DNA of 64,000 bases, taken from the NCBI GenBank assembly GCA_019704295.1, contig AP024596.1:1882501-1946500 (forward strand), read 5' to 3'. This document shows, piece by piece, positions 36,284-47,117 of this stretch (positions are counted from its first letter, which is position 1; each line of letters starts with the position of its first letter). Source of the DNA: Sulfolobales archaeon HS-7 (GTDB taxonomy: Archaea; Thermoproteota; Thermoprotei_A; Sulfolobales; Sulfolobaceae). The notes under the pieces are model-generated. The model was not told the origin of the DNA and searched no databases. It saw only the letters and a list, made by a program, of their open reading frames with translations. The position numbers were made by a program, and so were the translations under genes.

Positions 36284-36922
36284 ATGAACTCTATGGTAAG
36301 CCAAGTAAAGGTAGAGGAATTTCACGGAAAAAAGGTTGTTACAAAGAGGTACGACTCTGCTACCTCTGTGAAATGGTACTTCATTACTAATGCTTTCAGA
36401 GCTTATCCTTTCGTGGCTGAGGGTAAGGAGAGGATGAAGAGGGAAATGGACTTCCTCACATCCAGATTAAGCATAGCGAAACCCGTAGTTTACGATTTTG
36501 ACATGAAGAATTTGGTTCTTTATAGGGAATATATATATGGGGGACAAATAGAAAATTTTTACAAACTTGGGAAAACACTTAGTAAAGTTCATAATGACGG
36601 ATATGTCCTAGGTGATACGAAAATCAGCAATTTTCTAGAGAGCAAAGGCGAGGTTTACATTATCGACGCAGAACAAGCTATTCGTAACGAAAACGAGGGA
36701 TTTTTCGCATGGGATTTGCTTATTGCAATTTTGTTTATCTCATATAGGAATTTTTCTAACCTAAGGGCGTTCAGACTAGAACTTAGGGAATTCCTTGAGG
36801 GTTATGAACCTTCACCTAAGGTTTTACCGCTAATTTTCTCTGTTAAGAATCTAAATGTCCTTTCATTATTCCCCGTTTTTCATCTCTTAGAGTTGAGGAG
36901 ATTCATACAGACTTTTCAATAA
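36284..36922 (+). CDS. Bud32/RIO-like protein kinase
   Basis: From ATG 36284 it is 212 residues (ATG 36293 is equally possible). Kinase subdomains are visible: VVTKRYD, Arg/Tyr-rich linker, then GDTKISNF (catalytic loop, Asp and Asn) and VYIIDAEQA (metal Asp in place of DFG). This reduced RIO/Bud32-like plan is common in archaeal atypical kinases. No KEOPS partner is adjacent. The ORF upstream to 36137 is AT-rich spacer and not counted. It ends convergently over the zinc-ribbon gene (20-base overlap). Confidence 0.75.
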   Translation: MNSMVSQVKVEEFHGKKVVTKRYDSATSVKWYFITNAFRAYPFVAEGKERMKREMDFLTSRLSIAKPVVYDFDMKNLVLYREYIYGGQIENFYKLGKTLSKVHNDGYVLGDTKISNFLESKGEVYIIDAEQAIRNENEGFFAWDLLIAILFISYRNFSNLRAFRLELREFLEGYEPSPKVLPLIFSVKNLNVLSLFPVFHLLELRRFIQTFQ

Positions 36923-37091
36923 CAATCGAGTCCTTATCATGTTTTAAGAGCAAATTAGATATGTTTATTCTAGTTCCGCACACAGGGCATTTATAAAAAT
37001 ACCTTACAACCTTTTCCCCACTGCTTAACGTTTCGCTCTCCTTTATGAGATCAGTTCTTATCTTACATCTAGGACATAGCGGCTCTTTCAT
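36903..37091 (-). CDS. Small zinc-ribbon protein
   Basis: The 62-residue protein has two Cys pairs, CPRCKIRT (6-13) and CPVCGTR (35-41), forming a zinc ribbon. No further domain. It overlaps the kinase gene by 20 bases at its 3' end and lies about 30 bases from the divergent moaA start. Function unknown. Confidence 0.75.
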   Translation of the reverse strand: MKEPLCPRCKIRTDLIKESETLSSGEKVVRYFYKCPVCGTRINISNLLLKHDKDSIVIEKSV

Positions 37092-37123
37092 AATCTCATT
37101 TTAAAATATTACTATGCCTAAAT

Positions 37124-38098
37124 ATGTCTATGCTTATAGATAGATATGGTCGGCCAATGGAAGATTTACGCATAACCCTAACTCATGTCTGTAATTTTAG
37201 CTGTTTCTTCTGCCACATGGAAGGTGAGGAATTATTGCCTAACGATCTTACAGCAAATGAAATTCGGTTAATAGCGAGTGTAGCAAAAGAGATTGGAATA
37301 GAATCGGTAAAGTTTACAGGTGGGGAGCCAACAGTTAGAAAGGACATTTTAGAGATAGTAGGATACGTTTCTGACTTCGGCTTTAAAGATATATCTCTTA
37401 CTACTAACGGATTTATGCTAACAAAATTAGCGATTAAATTAAGAGACGCAGGATTGCAGAGAATTAACATAAGCCTTCATTCTCTTAACCGAGAACGCTT
37501 TAAGAAGATCACTGGAGTAGATGGATTAAATAGGGTGCTTGAGGGAATTAATTCAGCAAAGGGAGCAGGATTTAAACAGATAAAGCTTAATTTCGTTGTA
37601 ACAAAGGAAAATTTTGATGAGATACATAATATAATACAGTTTGCAGAAGAAAACGGTATGAATTTACACCTGATTGAGCTTCACCCCGTTGGACTTGGCA
37701 AAGAGTCGTTCTCATCACATGAAGAGTTAACGTCAGTGGAGAGAAGCTTACAACACGTCGCCAGAAAGGTTGAAGTAAGGAAGAAACATTTTAGACCAGT
37801 CTACATCCTTCCCTCAGGGATAAAGGTAGAGATAGTTAAGCCATACGCTAATCCCTTATTCTGCGCAGGGTGTAATAGAATAAGACTTACTGCTGATGGA
37901 AAACTAAAAACTTGTCTATATAGAAATGACTTAATTGTGGACATCTTGGAAATTGTCAGAGGAGATTATAGTCCAGATGAGAAGAAACGCTTGATTGTTA
38001 AAGCATTTAAAATAGCCAATTTTATAAGGGAACCTAACTTTAAGTGGAGATACTCTTATGATTTACCTTTCAGAGATATAGTTAATGCAAAACATTAG
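37124..38098 (+). CDS. moaA: GTP 3',8-cyclase MoaA (radical SAM)
   Basis: Converts GTP to the first molybdopterin intermediate. The 324-residue protein has the radical SAM cluster motif CNFSCFFC (Cys23, Cys27, Cys30) and the second [4Fe-4S] site near residues 248-265 ([21 protein letters not shown]), both required in Moa[16 protein letters not shown] is the SAM-binding GGE motif. MoaC is not in the window. The next gene starts 14 bases before its stop. Confidence 0.94.
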   Translation: MSMLIDRYGRPMEDLRITLTHVCNFSCFFCHMEGEELLPNDLTANEIRLIASVAKEIGIESVKFTGGEPTVRKDILEIVGYVSDFGFKDISLTTNGFMLTKLAIKLRDAGLQRINISLHSLNRERFKKITGVDGLNRVLEGINSAKGAGFKQIKLNFVVTKENFDEIHNIIQFAEENGMNLHLIELHPVGLGKESFSSHEELTSVERSLQHVARKVEVRKKHFRPVYILPSGIKVEIVKPYANPLFCAGCNRIRLTADGKLKTCLYRNDLIVDILEIVRGDYSPDEKKRLIVKAFKIANFIREPNFKWRYSYDLPFRDIVNAKH

Positions 38099-39131
38099 AA
38101 GAATTAATAAATTATTAGAGAAAAAGGAGTGTGTTGCAGTATTTGGAGAGAGTAATGTCTTCTACTTCACCGGATTTCGAGGTGCTGGGACAGTTATTAT
38201 TAGTGATGGCGTTGTAAATCTCGTAGTGCCAGTTTTAGAGGAGAATAGAGTTTCAGGAATAAACGGCGTAGAAACTATCGTTTACGGACTACCTGGTGTT
38301 GGCCGTTCATCACATAAGAACTTTTATGAAGTTCTCCAAGGATTGTGTAGGGAAGGAAATACGCTTAACGTTAACGTGTCTTCATTAGATCCGTCACTTT
38401 ACATTAATCTTACCTCCAAATATCAAGTAAAGGATATTTCAGAAGAGATTACATTAATGAGAGCTATAAAGGACGAGGAGGAACTAGAGTTTATAAGGAA
38501 AGCAGGAGAGATAACTTCTGTCGCACTAGAAAAAACAATAAATGAACTAGATGAGGGCAACAACGAAAAACTAATTGCCGGTACATTAGACTATTACATG
38601 AAAAAGCAAGGAGCAGAGGATTACTCTTTTCCAACTATTGTAGCTATTGCAGAAAACGCATCTGAACCTCATCATATACCTACTGGTCGACGATATAAGA
38701 AAGGAGATTTAATTTTAATAGACGCTGGTGCTAAGTTCGAGGGATACTCGTTTGACACCACTAGGACGATTTTTGCCGATACTCGAGAATTTAAAAAGAT
38801 CTACGAAATAGTTCTCGAAGCTCAATTAGAGGCAATAGATGAAATAGCACCTGGCGTTAAGGCCATTGAAATTGAGAGAAAAGCTAGAGGAGTTATAGAA
38901 AAGAATGATTACGGAAGATATTTTATTCACTCGACAGGACATGGAGTCGGAATAGATGTTCACGAATATCCTCCTATAAGCCTCAACTCTGCCGCAACAC
39001 TGGAGAAGGGAATGGTTATAACAGTAGAGCCTGGAATATATTTGGAAGGACGGTTTGGTGTAAGGATAGAGGATACTATTATAGTTGACGAAAAACCACG
39101 CGTATTACTCACTCCTTATAAACAAATTTAA
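38085..39131 (+). CDS. Xaa-Pro dipeptidase/aminopeptidase (M24 family)
   Basis: The 348-residue enzyme has an N-terminal creatinase-like domain and the pita-bread catalytic domain: [18 protein letters not shown] (two metal Asp), [13 protein letters not shown] (metal His) and [19 protein letters not shown] (two metal Glu). It releases the residue before a proline in short peptides. Overlaps moaA by 14 bases and is followed by folE; no functional link with these is apparent. Confidence 0.92.
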   Translation: MQNIRRINKLLEKKECVAVFGESNVFYFTGFRGAGTVIISDGVVNLVVPVLEENRVSGINGVETIVYGLPGVGRSSHKNFYEVLQGLCREGNTLNVNVSSLDPSLYINLTSKYQVKDISEEITLMRAIKDEEELEFIRKAGEITSVALEKTINELDEGNNEKLIAGTLDYYMKKQGAEDYSFPTIVAIAENASEPHHIPTGRRYKKGDLILIDAGAKFEGYSFDTTRTIFADTREFKKIYEIVLEAQLEAIDEIAPGVKAIEIERKARGVIEKNDYGRYFIHSTGHGVGIDVHEYPPISLNSAATLEKGMVITVEPGIYLEGRFGVRIEDTIIVDEKPRVLLTPYKQI

Positions 39132-39187
39132 AATCTTTTATAATATTCGCTTAAAAGGGATTCAAGCGTTATTATTTAGGATATAAG

Positions 39188-39814
39188 ATGGAGACTACAT
39201 TACATCAGGAACTACTTGTCACTGAGATATCGAAGCGTGTTAGAGAAATTCTTGAACTTTTAGGAGAGGATGTAAACAGAGAGGGACTAAAGGAAACTCC
39301 AGAAAGGGTTGCAAAAGCCCTACTTGAAATGACTAAGGGATTAAGGGAGGAAGAACCACAGATTAAAATATTTAGTTTAAAGAGTGATGGTTCGCCAACT
39401 GAGGATAATCAAGTAGTAATAGGGAAGGACATTAGATTCACTTCTTTATGCGAGCATCACCTATTACCTTTCATAGGTCACATTTCAATAGCTTACGTTG
39501 TGGGAAAGGAAGGGAAAGTCTTAGGGTTTAGTAAGCTTTCAAGAGTTGCCAATTATTTCGCCTCTAGACCTCAAATTCAGGAGAGACTTGTACAACAGAT
39601 AGCAGACGCATTAATGGATAGCGAGTTGAAGCCTGAAGGGGTTATTGTTATAGCTGAGGCTATTCATATGTGTGTCTACGTACGTGGGGTAAAAGACCCC
39701 GAAGCGTCGTTAACGACTATTGCGTCTAGGGGAATTTTAAAGACTAATGACAATATGAGACGTCAAGTACTTGATATGATAAACACTTCAAAAAGGAACA
39801 AGCCCTTACTGTGA
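39188..39814 (+). CDS. folE: GTP cyclohydrolase I (type IA)
   Basis: Makes dihydroneopterin triphosphate from GTP, the entry to pterin synthesis. The 208-residue protein has the Cys/His zinc site ([13 protein letters not shown]) and [10 protein letters not shown] near residue 157, with [15 protein letters not shown] in the N-terminal helix. Few archaea use FolE-IA instead of MptA; Sulfolobales are among those that do. Confidence 0.93.
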   Translation: METTLHQELLVTEISKRVREILELLGEDVNREGLKETPERVAKALLEMTKGLREEEPQIKIFSLKSDGSPTEDNQVVIGKDIRFTSLCEHHLLPFIGHISIAYVVGKEGKVLGFSKLSRVANYFASRPQIQERLVQQIADALMDSELKPEGVIVIAEAIHMCVYVRGVKDPEASLTTIASRGILKTNDNMRRQVLDMINTSKRNKPLL

Positions 39815-40223
39815 ACTTACTCCTTCTTGGCAGAAGGGACCTCCTGCTTCTCAGCTACATCCTGCCCAGAGGGTTCTACACGCTCTGAGGGTCGTACCCC
39901 GAAGTTAACGTTACAGTCCCACATGGGACTATAATTGGAGTAGAGATGTACCGCATCAATCCTAGCTTAGGCGTCTTGGTAACGCTTACTTCATCGATAG
40001 GTGTTATTGATATACTGGCTGCGAACCGAGTTGTGCAAAGGAGGCTATTCGCCTGTGGGTCTTTCGCCCACTTAAACCTCCAACGAAGATAAAACTATAT
40101 AGTTAATTGAATCAAGATTAAAGCCCTCAACTGTTGAGTTTAGCTAAATAGTACCTCAAAAAGTGAGGTCGTGTTTTCACCCCATTATTTATAAGTGAAG
40201 CAGGCAAATAAGTTACGATTAGT
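39815..40223. other. Spacer with tnpB relic and two small hairpins before valS
   Basis: Besides the relic listed separately, two short palindromic structures lie upstream of valS: CTCAACTGTTGAG at 40126-40138 and ACCTCA with TGAGGT at 40153-40169. An A/T box TATTTATAAG near 40184-40193 lies about 35 bases before the valS start. Confidence 0.5.
39822..40032 (-). pseudogene. Decayed tnpB 3'-end-like segment (copy B)
   Basis: Aligns end to end with copies A (14.0 kb) and C (63.2 kb). Read on the minus strand it includes VTKTPKLGLM and PCGTVTLTSGYDP, coding-like but with stops and frame changes. CTTAGGCGTC and AATTGGAG are shared with copy C. Strongly eroded; lies within about 10 bases of the folE stop. 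Confidence 0.6.
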
Positions 40224-42662
40224 ATGGTCCAAACTAATGAGGTTATTGAATTAATGAAATCGTGGCCCTCACACTACAATCCAAAAGAGATCGAGGAAAA
40301 GTGGCAAAGAATATGGCTCCTTGAGGAATACTGGAAGAATGTCTTTAGATTCAAAAGCGAGGATCACTCTAAACCTGCCTTTGTAATTGATACCCCACCA
40401 CCCTTTACAAGCGGGGAATTGCATATGGGGCATGCATACTGGGTGTCCATGATCGACGCTATTGCAAGATCAAAGAGACTCCAAGGATTTAACGTTCTTC
40501 ATCCTCAAGGCTGGGACACGCAAGGACTTCCTACTGAACTTAAAGTACAATATCGTCTCAGAATACCCAAGGAGAATAGACAACTCTTCCTTGAAAAGTG
40601 CATTGAATGGACTGAGAAGATGATAGCCAATATGAAAAGCGGAATGATAAGACTCGGATATAGACCTGAATGGGAAAGATATGAATATAGAACCTATTCG
40701 AAAGAGTATAGAAGAGTTATCCAATTAAGTCTCATCGATATGGCAAGAAAGGGATTTCTTGAACTTCGCTACGGGCCTGTATATTGGTGTCCGCACTGTG
40801 AAACGTCTTTAGCTCAAAGTGAAGTCGGGTATAAGGAGGCTTCTGGTCTGCTTAACACCATAAAATTTCCCCTAAAAGATGGAGATGAGATAAGAATAGC
40901 AACAACGAGGCCAGAGCTAATTCCTGCAGTGCAGGCAATAGTAATTAATCCCAATGATACCAGATATAAGGCACTCGTGGGGAAGAAGGCAATATCACCA
41001 ATTTTTAACAAAGAGATACCAATAATAGAGGACGAAGCTGTAGATATGAGTTTCGGAACTGGTGCAGTTATGGTATGCACATACGGAGATCCGCAAGACG
41101 TGAAATGGCAATTGAAGTATTCCCTCCCTGTAAGCGAGATAATAGACGAAAAAGGAAGGATAAAGAATACAGGTATTCTAGACGGTCTCACTGTAGAGGA
41201 GGCTAGGAAAAAAATTCTCGAAATGCTGAAAAATCAGGATTATTTGATTGACAGTAAACCGATCAGACATAACATCTTGTCCCACACTGAGAGATCGGAT
41301 TGCGGCTATCCAATAGAGTTCCTCGTCAAAAAGCAATTGTATATAAAGGTCCTTCCCTTTACTGATTTACTTCTCAAGAAAGTAGACGAAATGACATTCA
41401 AACCCACGAAGATGAAGTATTTTCTAAAAGAGTGGATTAAAGGCTTAGAATGGGATTGGAACATTTCAAGACAGAGAGTCTATGGAACTCCACTTCCATT
41501 TTGGTTCTGTGATAACGACCATCTAATACCAGCGGAAGAGAGTTCATTACCGATAGATCCTCGAGAGATAACTCAAACTAAAAAGTGCCCCGTATGTGGG
41601 TTAACGCTTAAACCGATAACGGATGTTGCGGACGTATGGATCGACTCTAGTGTAACCCTATTATATCTTACACAGTACTATGATAACAAGGAACTAATCG
41701 AATATGCCTTTCCAGGAAATCTGAGGGTACAGGGAACCGATATTATAAGAACCTGGTTGTTCTATACGCTTTTCAGAACGTGGGCAATAACAGGAAAACT
41801 GCCTTTTAGCGAAGCGCTAATTCACGGTCAAGTGCTCGGACCAGATAATAGCAGGATGAGCAAAAGCAAGGGGAACGTGGTCTCCCCCTTAGATAGAATA
41901 GATGAATATGGAGCAGACGCCATAAGGATGACTCTTTTAGGCTTTTCAATAGGTGACGATTTTCCATTTAAATGGGAAACCGTAAGGGGAAGAAAGTTAC
42001 TCCTACAAAAACTCTGGAACGCTTGCCGTTTACTATATCCCTTCGTCTACGGAAAAGATCTTAAAAAACCAGATAAGTTGAGCGTAGTAGATAAGTGGAT
42101 ATTATATATGCATAAAACATTTATTATTAATGCAATAAATAATTACAATTCGTATGACTTCTTCAAAATAATTGAGGACTTTCATCGCTATTTCTGGGAG
42201 GTAATAGCGGACGAGTATTTGGAGATGATAAAGTATAGACTCTTTGAAAACGATGATGCTGCAATTTTTGTAGCTAGGAGAATAATAAAGGATCTATTGA
42301 TAGTCATCCATCCCCTAGCTCCGCACATAACTGAGGAACTCTACTCTAGAATGTTTGGCGATAGACAGAGTATCCTATTGGAGAGATTTCCAGACGTCTC
42401 GGATATTGAGGAAGATGAGTACTCGCTTAAAGTAGGTAATGCCATAACGAAAATTAACTCTGCGATAAGAACCGAGAAGATAAGACAGAAACTGTCGATG
42501 AATACGCCAGTAAATGTGAGATTAACTTGCGACGAAGAACTAAAAGAGCTAGTTAAAATTGTTGAAAAGGATATTAAAAATACCCTAAAAATTGAGAATT
42601 TAGAGATACTAAGTGGAAATCAACTGAAAGTAGAAGTCGTTAGATCAGACCATGGGAGTTAA
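40224..42662 (+). CDS. valS: Valyl-tRNA synthetase
   Basis: The 812-residue class I synthetase has the HIGH motif as GELHMGHAY (about 71-79), the editing domain with TTRPELIPA and the KMSKS loop as [12 protein letters not shown]. The anticodon-binding helical domain follows. The first Met is taken; another ATG occurs 10 codons later. It is preceded by two short hairpins and an A/T box. Confidence 0.95.
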   Translation: MVQTNEVIELMKSWPSHYNPKEIEEKWQRIWLLEEYWKNVFRFKSEDHSKPAFVIDTPPPFTSGELHMGHAYWVSMIDAIARSKRLQGFNVLHPQGWDTQGLPTELKVQYRLRIPKENRQLFLEKCIEWTEKMIANMKSGMIRLGYRPEWERYEYRTYSKEYRRVIQLSLIDMARKGFLELRYGPVYWCPHCETSLAQSEVGYKEASGLLNTIKFPLKDGDEIRIATTRPELIPAVQAIVINPNDTRYKALVGKKAISPIFNKEIPIIEDEAVDMSFGTGAVMVCTYGDPQDVKWQLKYSLPVSEIIDEKGRIKNTGILDGLTVEEARKKILEMLKNQDYLIDSKPIRHNILSHTERSDCGYPIEFLVKKQLYIKVLPFTDLLLKKVDEMTFKPTKMKYFLKEWIKGLEWDWNISRQRVYGTPLPFWFCDNDHLIPAEESSLPIDPREITQTKKCPVCGLTLKPITDVADVWIDSSVTLLYLTQYYDNKELIEYAFPGNLRVQGTDIIRTWLFYTLFRTWAITGKLPFSEALIHGQVLGPDNSRMSKSKGNVVSPLDRIDEYGADAIRMTLLGFSIGDDFPFKWETVRGRKLLLQKLWNACRLLYPFVYGKDLKKPDKLSVVDKWILYMHKTFIINAINNYNSYDFFKIIEDFHRYFWEVIADEYLEMIKYRLFENDDAAIFVARRIIKDLLIVIHPLAPHITEELYSRMFGDRQSILLERFPDVSDIEEDEYSLKVGNAITKINSAIRTEKIRQKLSMNTPVNVRLTCDEELKELVKIVEKDIKNTLKIENLEILSGNQLKVEVVRSDHGS

Positions 42663-42694
42663 GCTCACCTATCGCTACTATATTTCTCTTCATC

Positions 42695-43885
42695 CTAGAG
42701 TTTTTCTATCATTTCTTTTATCCTATTTATTCCTTCTTTAATATCTTCTTCGTCTACGGCAAAACTAAGTCTAAGGAAACCCCTTCCTTGTTCGAGGGGG
42801 AAAACAGAACCTGGTATGGTTACAACACCGACCTCCCTAATTAGTTTTATCGCTAATTCACGTGCTTCTACATTAATTCTGTTCATAATTTCAGAGAAGT
42901 CGACAAACATGTAAAACGTCGCTTGTGGTTTGGTAATCCTTATGCCTTTTACACTAGATAGACTTGCAAACATCGTATCTCTCCTTCTTCTAAATAAATT
43001 AACCATCTCGTTTACCTCGTTAAAAGTCCTGAACGCGGCTAACGCTGCCTTCTGAACGAAGCTAGTTGCACAGGTGTAGATATTAGTTGCGAGAATGGAT
43101 ACCTTGTTAATTACTTCTCTTTCTGCGATAACATAACCGAGTCTCCACCCAGTCATAGAAAACGTTTTGCTGAAACCGTTTACGTAAATTACGTTCTCCT
43201 TCCATTCTGGAATTCTTAATACTGAGGACATTTGCCCTTCATAAATGAAGTTGTCATATATTTCATCTGCTATTACTACTACGTTGTTATCTTTAGCTAT
43301 TTTTACTACATCGGTGACTTCCTTCCTGGAGAATATAGTACCTGTGGGATTGACTGGATTATTAAGAATTACTACCTTAGTCTTTGGAGTTATCTTCGAT
43401 TGAAACTCTGAAAGATCTATTGAGAAATTATTGTCCTTCCTAAGCTTGGAAAAGATAGGTCTCCCAAATAACATTTTTACTGCTTCGCTATAGGAGTAAA
43501 ATGAAGGATCAAATATTATAACCTCGTCTCCAGGTTTTATATACAGTAATAAGCTCAGATAGAGGGCTACTTTCGTACCAGGGGTTATCGCGACGTTTTC
43601 AGCCGTTAGTTCCTCGCCGTATTTTTGATTTACGTATTCCGCAACAGCTTTTCTAAGTTCATAAATACCTAGTGAAGGAGTGTATTTTGTGAAGTTGGTA
43701 TCTATAGCTTCCTTTGCTGCGTCCTTTATCTCCTTAAAAGTCGGCACGTCTGGCTGACCAATTCCGAAGTTTATTATCCTTTTCCCTTCTCTTTTAGCGA
43801 CATCATTTGCAATTTCCTGGTAAATCAGCGTACTCTCCCCATTAAGAGACTCTATACTATCCGTAAACCTCTCTATTGGTTTCAT
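42695..43885 (-). CDS. Class I/II aminotransferase (aspartate or aromatic)
   Basis: The 396-residue PLP enzyme has INFGIGQPDVPTF at the start, the NNPVNPTGT loop, IADEIYDNF and VNGFSKTFSMTGWRLGY with the PLP-binding Lys. This is the aspartate aminotransferase-type fold common in Sulfolobales. It directly follows trpC (one-base gap) as the last gene of the trp cluster, which suggests an aromatic role, but the substrate is not proven. Confidence 0.9.
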   Translation of the reverse strand: MKPIERFTDSIESLNGESTLIYQEIANDVAKREGKRIINFGIGQPDVPTFKEIKDAAKEAIDTNFTKYTPSLGIYELRKAVAEYVNQKYGEELTAENVAITPGTKVALYLSLLLYIKPGDEVIIFDPSFYSYSEAVKMLFGRPIFSKLRKDNNFSIDLSEFQSKITPKTKVVILNNPVNPTGTIFSRKEVTDVVKIAKDNNVVVIADEIYDNFIYEGQMSSVLRIPEWKENVIYVNGFSKTFSMTGWRLGYVIAEREVINKVSILATNIYTCATSFVQKAALAAFRTFNEVNEMVNLFRRRRDTMFASLSSVKGIRITKPQATFYMFVDFSEIMNRINVEARELAIKLIREVGVVTIPGSVFPLEQGRGFLRLSFAVDEEDIKEGINRIKEMIEKL

Positions 43886-43886
43886 A

Positions 43887-44645
43887 CTATTTCATCTCAT
43901 TCGCGGTGAACTCTCTTATTTTTTCGGGATTTTGAAGAAGACTAGTACCTATTAAAAACGCATCCGCCCCTGCCTTTCTAAGCATAAGTATTTCGCTCTT
44001 ACTAGTTATTCCACTCTCAGCTATCTTTATCATATTTTTCGGTATTAATGAGAGCAGAAGAGACGACTTATTTAGGTCGATTTTCAGATCTCTGAGGTTT
44101 CTTGAGTTAACGCCTATCATGTCTGGTTGTAATGAGTTAATTATCTCTAGCTCCTTCTCATTTGAGATCTCAACTATTACTTCTAAGTTAAACGACTTGG
44201 CGTACTCATACAAATCCTCTAACTCCCTTTCAGTTAATATAGTGGCTATCAATAAAATAGCGTCTGCCCCTATATTAAATGCCGTCTCTACCTGCATTGG
44301 TGATACTACAAAGTCCTTCATTAAAATAGGAATAGATACCCACTTTCCTATTTCTCGCAATAACTCATAATCCCCCTTAAAGAATTTCTCTTCTGTAACA
44401 ACACTTAAACCTACTGCACCATTATTCTGCATAAATGTCGAGTACTCAACAGGATCTATGGACACCTCGAGTCCAGAAGGAGAACCTCTCTTATATTCTG
44501 CGATAATTGGCGTAGTGTTATCGCCTGAATTCCCAATTCTGGTCGATAAGCTATGAATTTTCCTAGTTCTTTGAACGTCTACTGGGATTCTATTTAGCGA
44601 AATCTCGGTTACCTCCTTTAGCCATCCATCTAAAAGTCGAGGCAT
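43887..44645 (-). CDS. trpC: Indole-3-glycerol-phosphate synthase
   Basis: Ring-closes carboxyphenylamino-deoxyribulose 5-phosphate to indole glycerol phosphate. From ATG 44645 (252 residues) it begins MPRLLDGWLKEV like the S. solfataricus enzyme, and the upstream in-frame Met at 44750 lies inside trpG. The beta-alpha barrel shows IIAEYKRGSPSG (catalytic Lys/Glu), PILMKDFVV, LEVIVEISNEKEL and ESGITSKSEI. It starts seven bases after the trpG stop. Confidence 0.94.
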   Translation of the reverse strand: MPRLLDGWLKEVTEISLNRIPVDVQRTRKIHSLSTRIGNSGDNTTPIIAEYKRGSPSGLEVSIDPVEYSTFMQNNGAVGLSVVTEEKFFKGDYELLREIGKWVSIPILMKDFVVSPMQVETAFNIGADAILLIATILTERELEDLYEYAKSFNLEVIVEISNEKELEIINSLQPDMIGVNSRNLRDLKIDLNKSSLLLSLIPKNMIKIAESGITSKSEILMLRKAGADAFLIGTSLLQNPEKIREFTANEMK

Positions 44646-44652
44646 TGGTAGT

Positions 44653-45234
44653 TTACACCTTGTTAATGAAGTTATATAGAATTTTATAACCTTCCCTGGT
44701 TCCCACCGATTCTGGATGAAATTGAACTCCATAAACCCTATACTCCTCATGTTCTATTCCCATGACCTCCTGGTCTTCTTTAGAGACAGCCGTGACCCTT
44801 AACGGTGTTTTTACGTTCCTTACAACAAGACTATGATATCTAGTAGCGTGAAAGGTATTTGGTATACCGTAGTACAATCGAGAATTATAGTGAAATATCT
44901 CGCTAATTTTTCCGTGAAATATTGTATTGGCTTTCTCGATATTAGCCCCATATGCATATCCTATTATCTGATGACCTAAACATACCCCTAATATAGGAAT
45001 CTTGACTCCTAAGTTCTTAACGATATCAAGACTTATTCCAACATCCTCCTTTTTTAGTGGAGTCCCAGGACCCGGAGAAATAATTACCCTATCGGGATTT
45101 ATCCGCATTACACCTGATAAGGATATCTCATCATTTCTGATCACTATAGGAACGGTCCCTAATTGGGCTACCAATTGATATATATTAAAAACAAAACTAT
45201 CGTAATTATCAATAATTAGTGTTATGTCCACCAC
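44653..45234 (-). CDS. trpG: Anthranilate synthase component II (glutamine amidotransferase)
   Basis: Supplies ammonia from glutamine to TrpE. The 193-residue class I amidotransferase has [12 protein letters not shown], the nucleophile loop [11 protein letters not shown] (catalytic Cys) and FHPESVGT (catalytic His/Glu). Its GTG start overlaps the trpE 3' end by 26 bases; a second GTG one codon later is equally good. Confidence 0.95.
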   Translation of the reverse strand: MVDITLIIDNYDSFVFNIYQLVAQLGTVPIVIRNDEISLSGVMRINPDRVIISPGPGTPLKKEDVGISLDIVKNLGVKIPILGVCLGHQIIGYAYGANIEKANTIFHGKISEIFHYNSRLYYGIPNTFHATRYHSLVVRNVKTPLRVTAVSKEDQEVMGIEHEEYRVYGVQFHPESVGTREGYKILYNFINKV

Positions 45235-46534
45235 TTCTCTCCTCTATAGCCAATTTAAGTGCGGCCAGTTTGTTTTCGACCTCCTTGTCCTCGGCCTCTG
45301 GGATCGAGTCCGCTACAATTCCTGCACCTGCTTGAAGTCTAAAATTGCCATTTATGGCAAATCCGCTTCTTATAGTTATGGCAAATTCGGCGTTACCATC
45401 CACCGAGAAATAGCCCACAGCTCCTGCATATGGACCTCTTCTATACCTTTCGAGCCTTTCTATAATTCGCATTGACATAGGTTTAGGTGCGCCCGAGACA
45501 GTACCTGCAGGGAACACTGCTTTTAACACATCGAATGAGTCATAACGCCTAGTGTCTAGATTACCTATTACTCTACTAACTATATGCTGTACGTGGCTAT
45601 ATTTCTCTATATACATGAGTTCAGGAACCCTAACTGTTCCCGGTATACTAACCTTGCCTATATCATTTCGCGCTAAATCAACTAGCATTAAATGTTCAGC
45701 CCGATCTTTTTCTGATCTCATTAGAGTTTGCTCTAGCTTCAAATCCTCCTCTGGATCAATTCCTCTCCTTATAGTCCCAGCTATAGGAAATGTCTCAATT
45801 ACGCCTTCGTCAACTCGGAATAAAGTCTCTGGACTTGAACCTATTATCACCCTTTCGTTAAACTTTAGAAAATACATATAAGGAGATGGATTAATTTTCC
45901 TTAGTCTTATATAAAAATCTATTAAATCCCCAGAATACTTGTAGGTAAGAATTTTTGATATTACGGTTTGAAACGTGTATCCTTCCTTTATATAGTTTAA
46001 AACTTCATTTACGTTTTTCTTAAACTCGTACGATGATATTACGGGTTTGCCCTCGCTGAAGTTAGTGCGTTCCCATATTTCTCCCCTACACTCAGGCAAA
46101 GAGCCTTCAACATAAGCAACGCTATTTAAATTATCGTATAAAACGACGTTCGAGGGAATAAAGAATTCTGCGTCTGGCCAATTCTCCACATTTGAAACTA
46201 AACTAGGAATTTTTTCATAATACCTTATAAGATCATATGATAGATATCCTATCGCTCCTCCTTTAAATCTGCTTGGAAAGTTAACTTGAACCGCTCTTTG
46301 AAGCAATCTTTTTACAGCTAGGAGAGGATCAGTCCCTTCGGAAAATCCTTCTTCACCCTTAATTTTTCCCTCTTTAATTTCAACTGCTCCTTTAGAACCC
46401 CATGCAACTAAGGTGAACCTTGCTTTATACTGAGGGCCCTCTAAACTTTCCAGGAGAGTTGCGTAATCGTTATCCTTTACACAATTAAATAATTGTAGTG
46501 GCTTGAGTAAATTGTTAATGCTCTTGGTTTCCAT
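45209..46534 (-). CDS. trpE: Anthranilate synthase component I
   Basis: Makes anthranilate from chorismate and ammonia. The 441-residue protein has the chorismate-binding signatures [43 protein letters not shown] and [16 protein letters not shown]. The N-terminal part lacks a clear LLES-type feedback motif seen in bacterial enzymes, so tryptophan control cannot be judged. Overlaps trpF by 20 bases. Confidence 0.94.
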   Translation of the reverse strand: METKSINNLLKPLQLFNCVKDNDYATLLESLEGPQYKARFTLVAWGSKGAVEIKEGKIKGEEGFSEGTDPLLAVKRLLQRAVQVNFPSRFKGGAIGYLSYDLIRYYEKIPSLVSNVENWPDAEFFIPSNVVLYDNLNSVAYVEGSLPECRGEIWERTNFSEGKPVISSYEFKKNVNEVLNYIKEGYTFQTVISKILTYKYSGDLIDFYIRLRKINPSPYMYFLKFNERVIIGSSPETLFRVDEGVIETFPIAGTIRRGIDPEEDLKLEQTLMRSEKDRAEHLMLVDLARNDIGKVSIPGTVRVPELMYIEKYSHVQHIVSRVIGNLDTRRYDSFDVLKAVFPAGTVSGAPKPMSMRIIERLERYRRGPYAGAVGYFSVDGNAEFAITIRSGFAINGNFRLQAGAGIVADSIPEAEDKEVENKLAALKLAIEERSGGHNTNY

Positions 46535-47117
46535 ACTTTACAGCCTCAATAAATTTTTCCACCTTTACTTCGTCCTTTTTACCTGGATATTTTTCCACGC
46601 CACTCGAAACGTCGTATATTTTAGCTTTGTAATTTAGGTAATTAATTACATTCTCTGGCGTAAGACCTCCAGCTATTCCGGCAAACCTGAGTTTTTCCTT
46701 AACCTTTTCCAAGAAGCTAATTGGAAGCTGAACTCCCTTTTTGTGAACGTCAATAAGAGGTGTAAATCCCTTCTCTATAATAGTATTCATATACTGTATA
46801 TATTCTGGTAAAGCTGGAATGTAAAGTATAGCGTTTACCGAACTCTTTTCCAATTCATTTAATTCCGACAGAAATAGCACTCTATGAATTTGAACTCCGT
46901 CAAATAATCGTCCTATTTTTACAATATCGTTTATATTTCCGCTCTGTTTTACGTAAATTACGTTTATACTTACAGATTTCTTTATTTCATTAGCTCTCTC
47001 TAGGTTCACAAACCTCGGAGTGTTTTCTTCACCTACAATGCCTATCATATCAGCGCCCTTTTCTTCTGCAAGTTTAGCGTCGCCCACGTTAGTTATCCCG
47101 CAGATCTTTACCTTCAC
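46515..47117 (-). CDS. trpF: Phosphoribosylanthranilate isomerase
   Basis: Amadori isomerase of tryptophan synthesis. The 200-residue barrel begins VKICGITNVGDAKLA (catalytic Cys near 6) and has DGVQIHR with the strand and FAGIAGGLTPENV near the end; the base is an Asp in PLIDVHKKG. GTG start overlapping the trpD stop in the form GTGA. Somewhat divergent but complete. Confidence 0.92.
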   Translation of the reverse strand: MKVKICGITNVGDAKLAEEKGADMIGIVGEENTPRFVNLERANEIKKSVSINVIYVKQSGNINDIVKIGRLFDGVQIHRVLFLSELNELEKSSVNAILYIPALPEYIQYMNTIIEKGFTPLIDVHKKGVQLPISFLEKVKEKLRFAGIAGGLTPENVINYLNYKAKIYDVSSGVEKYPGKKDEVKVEKFIEAVKYGNQEH

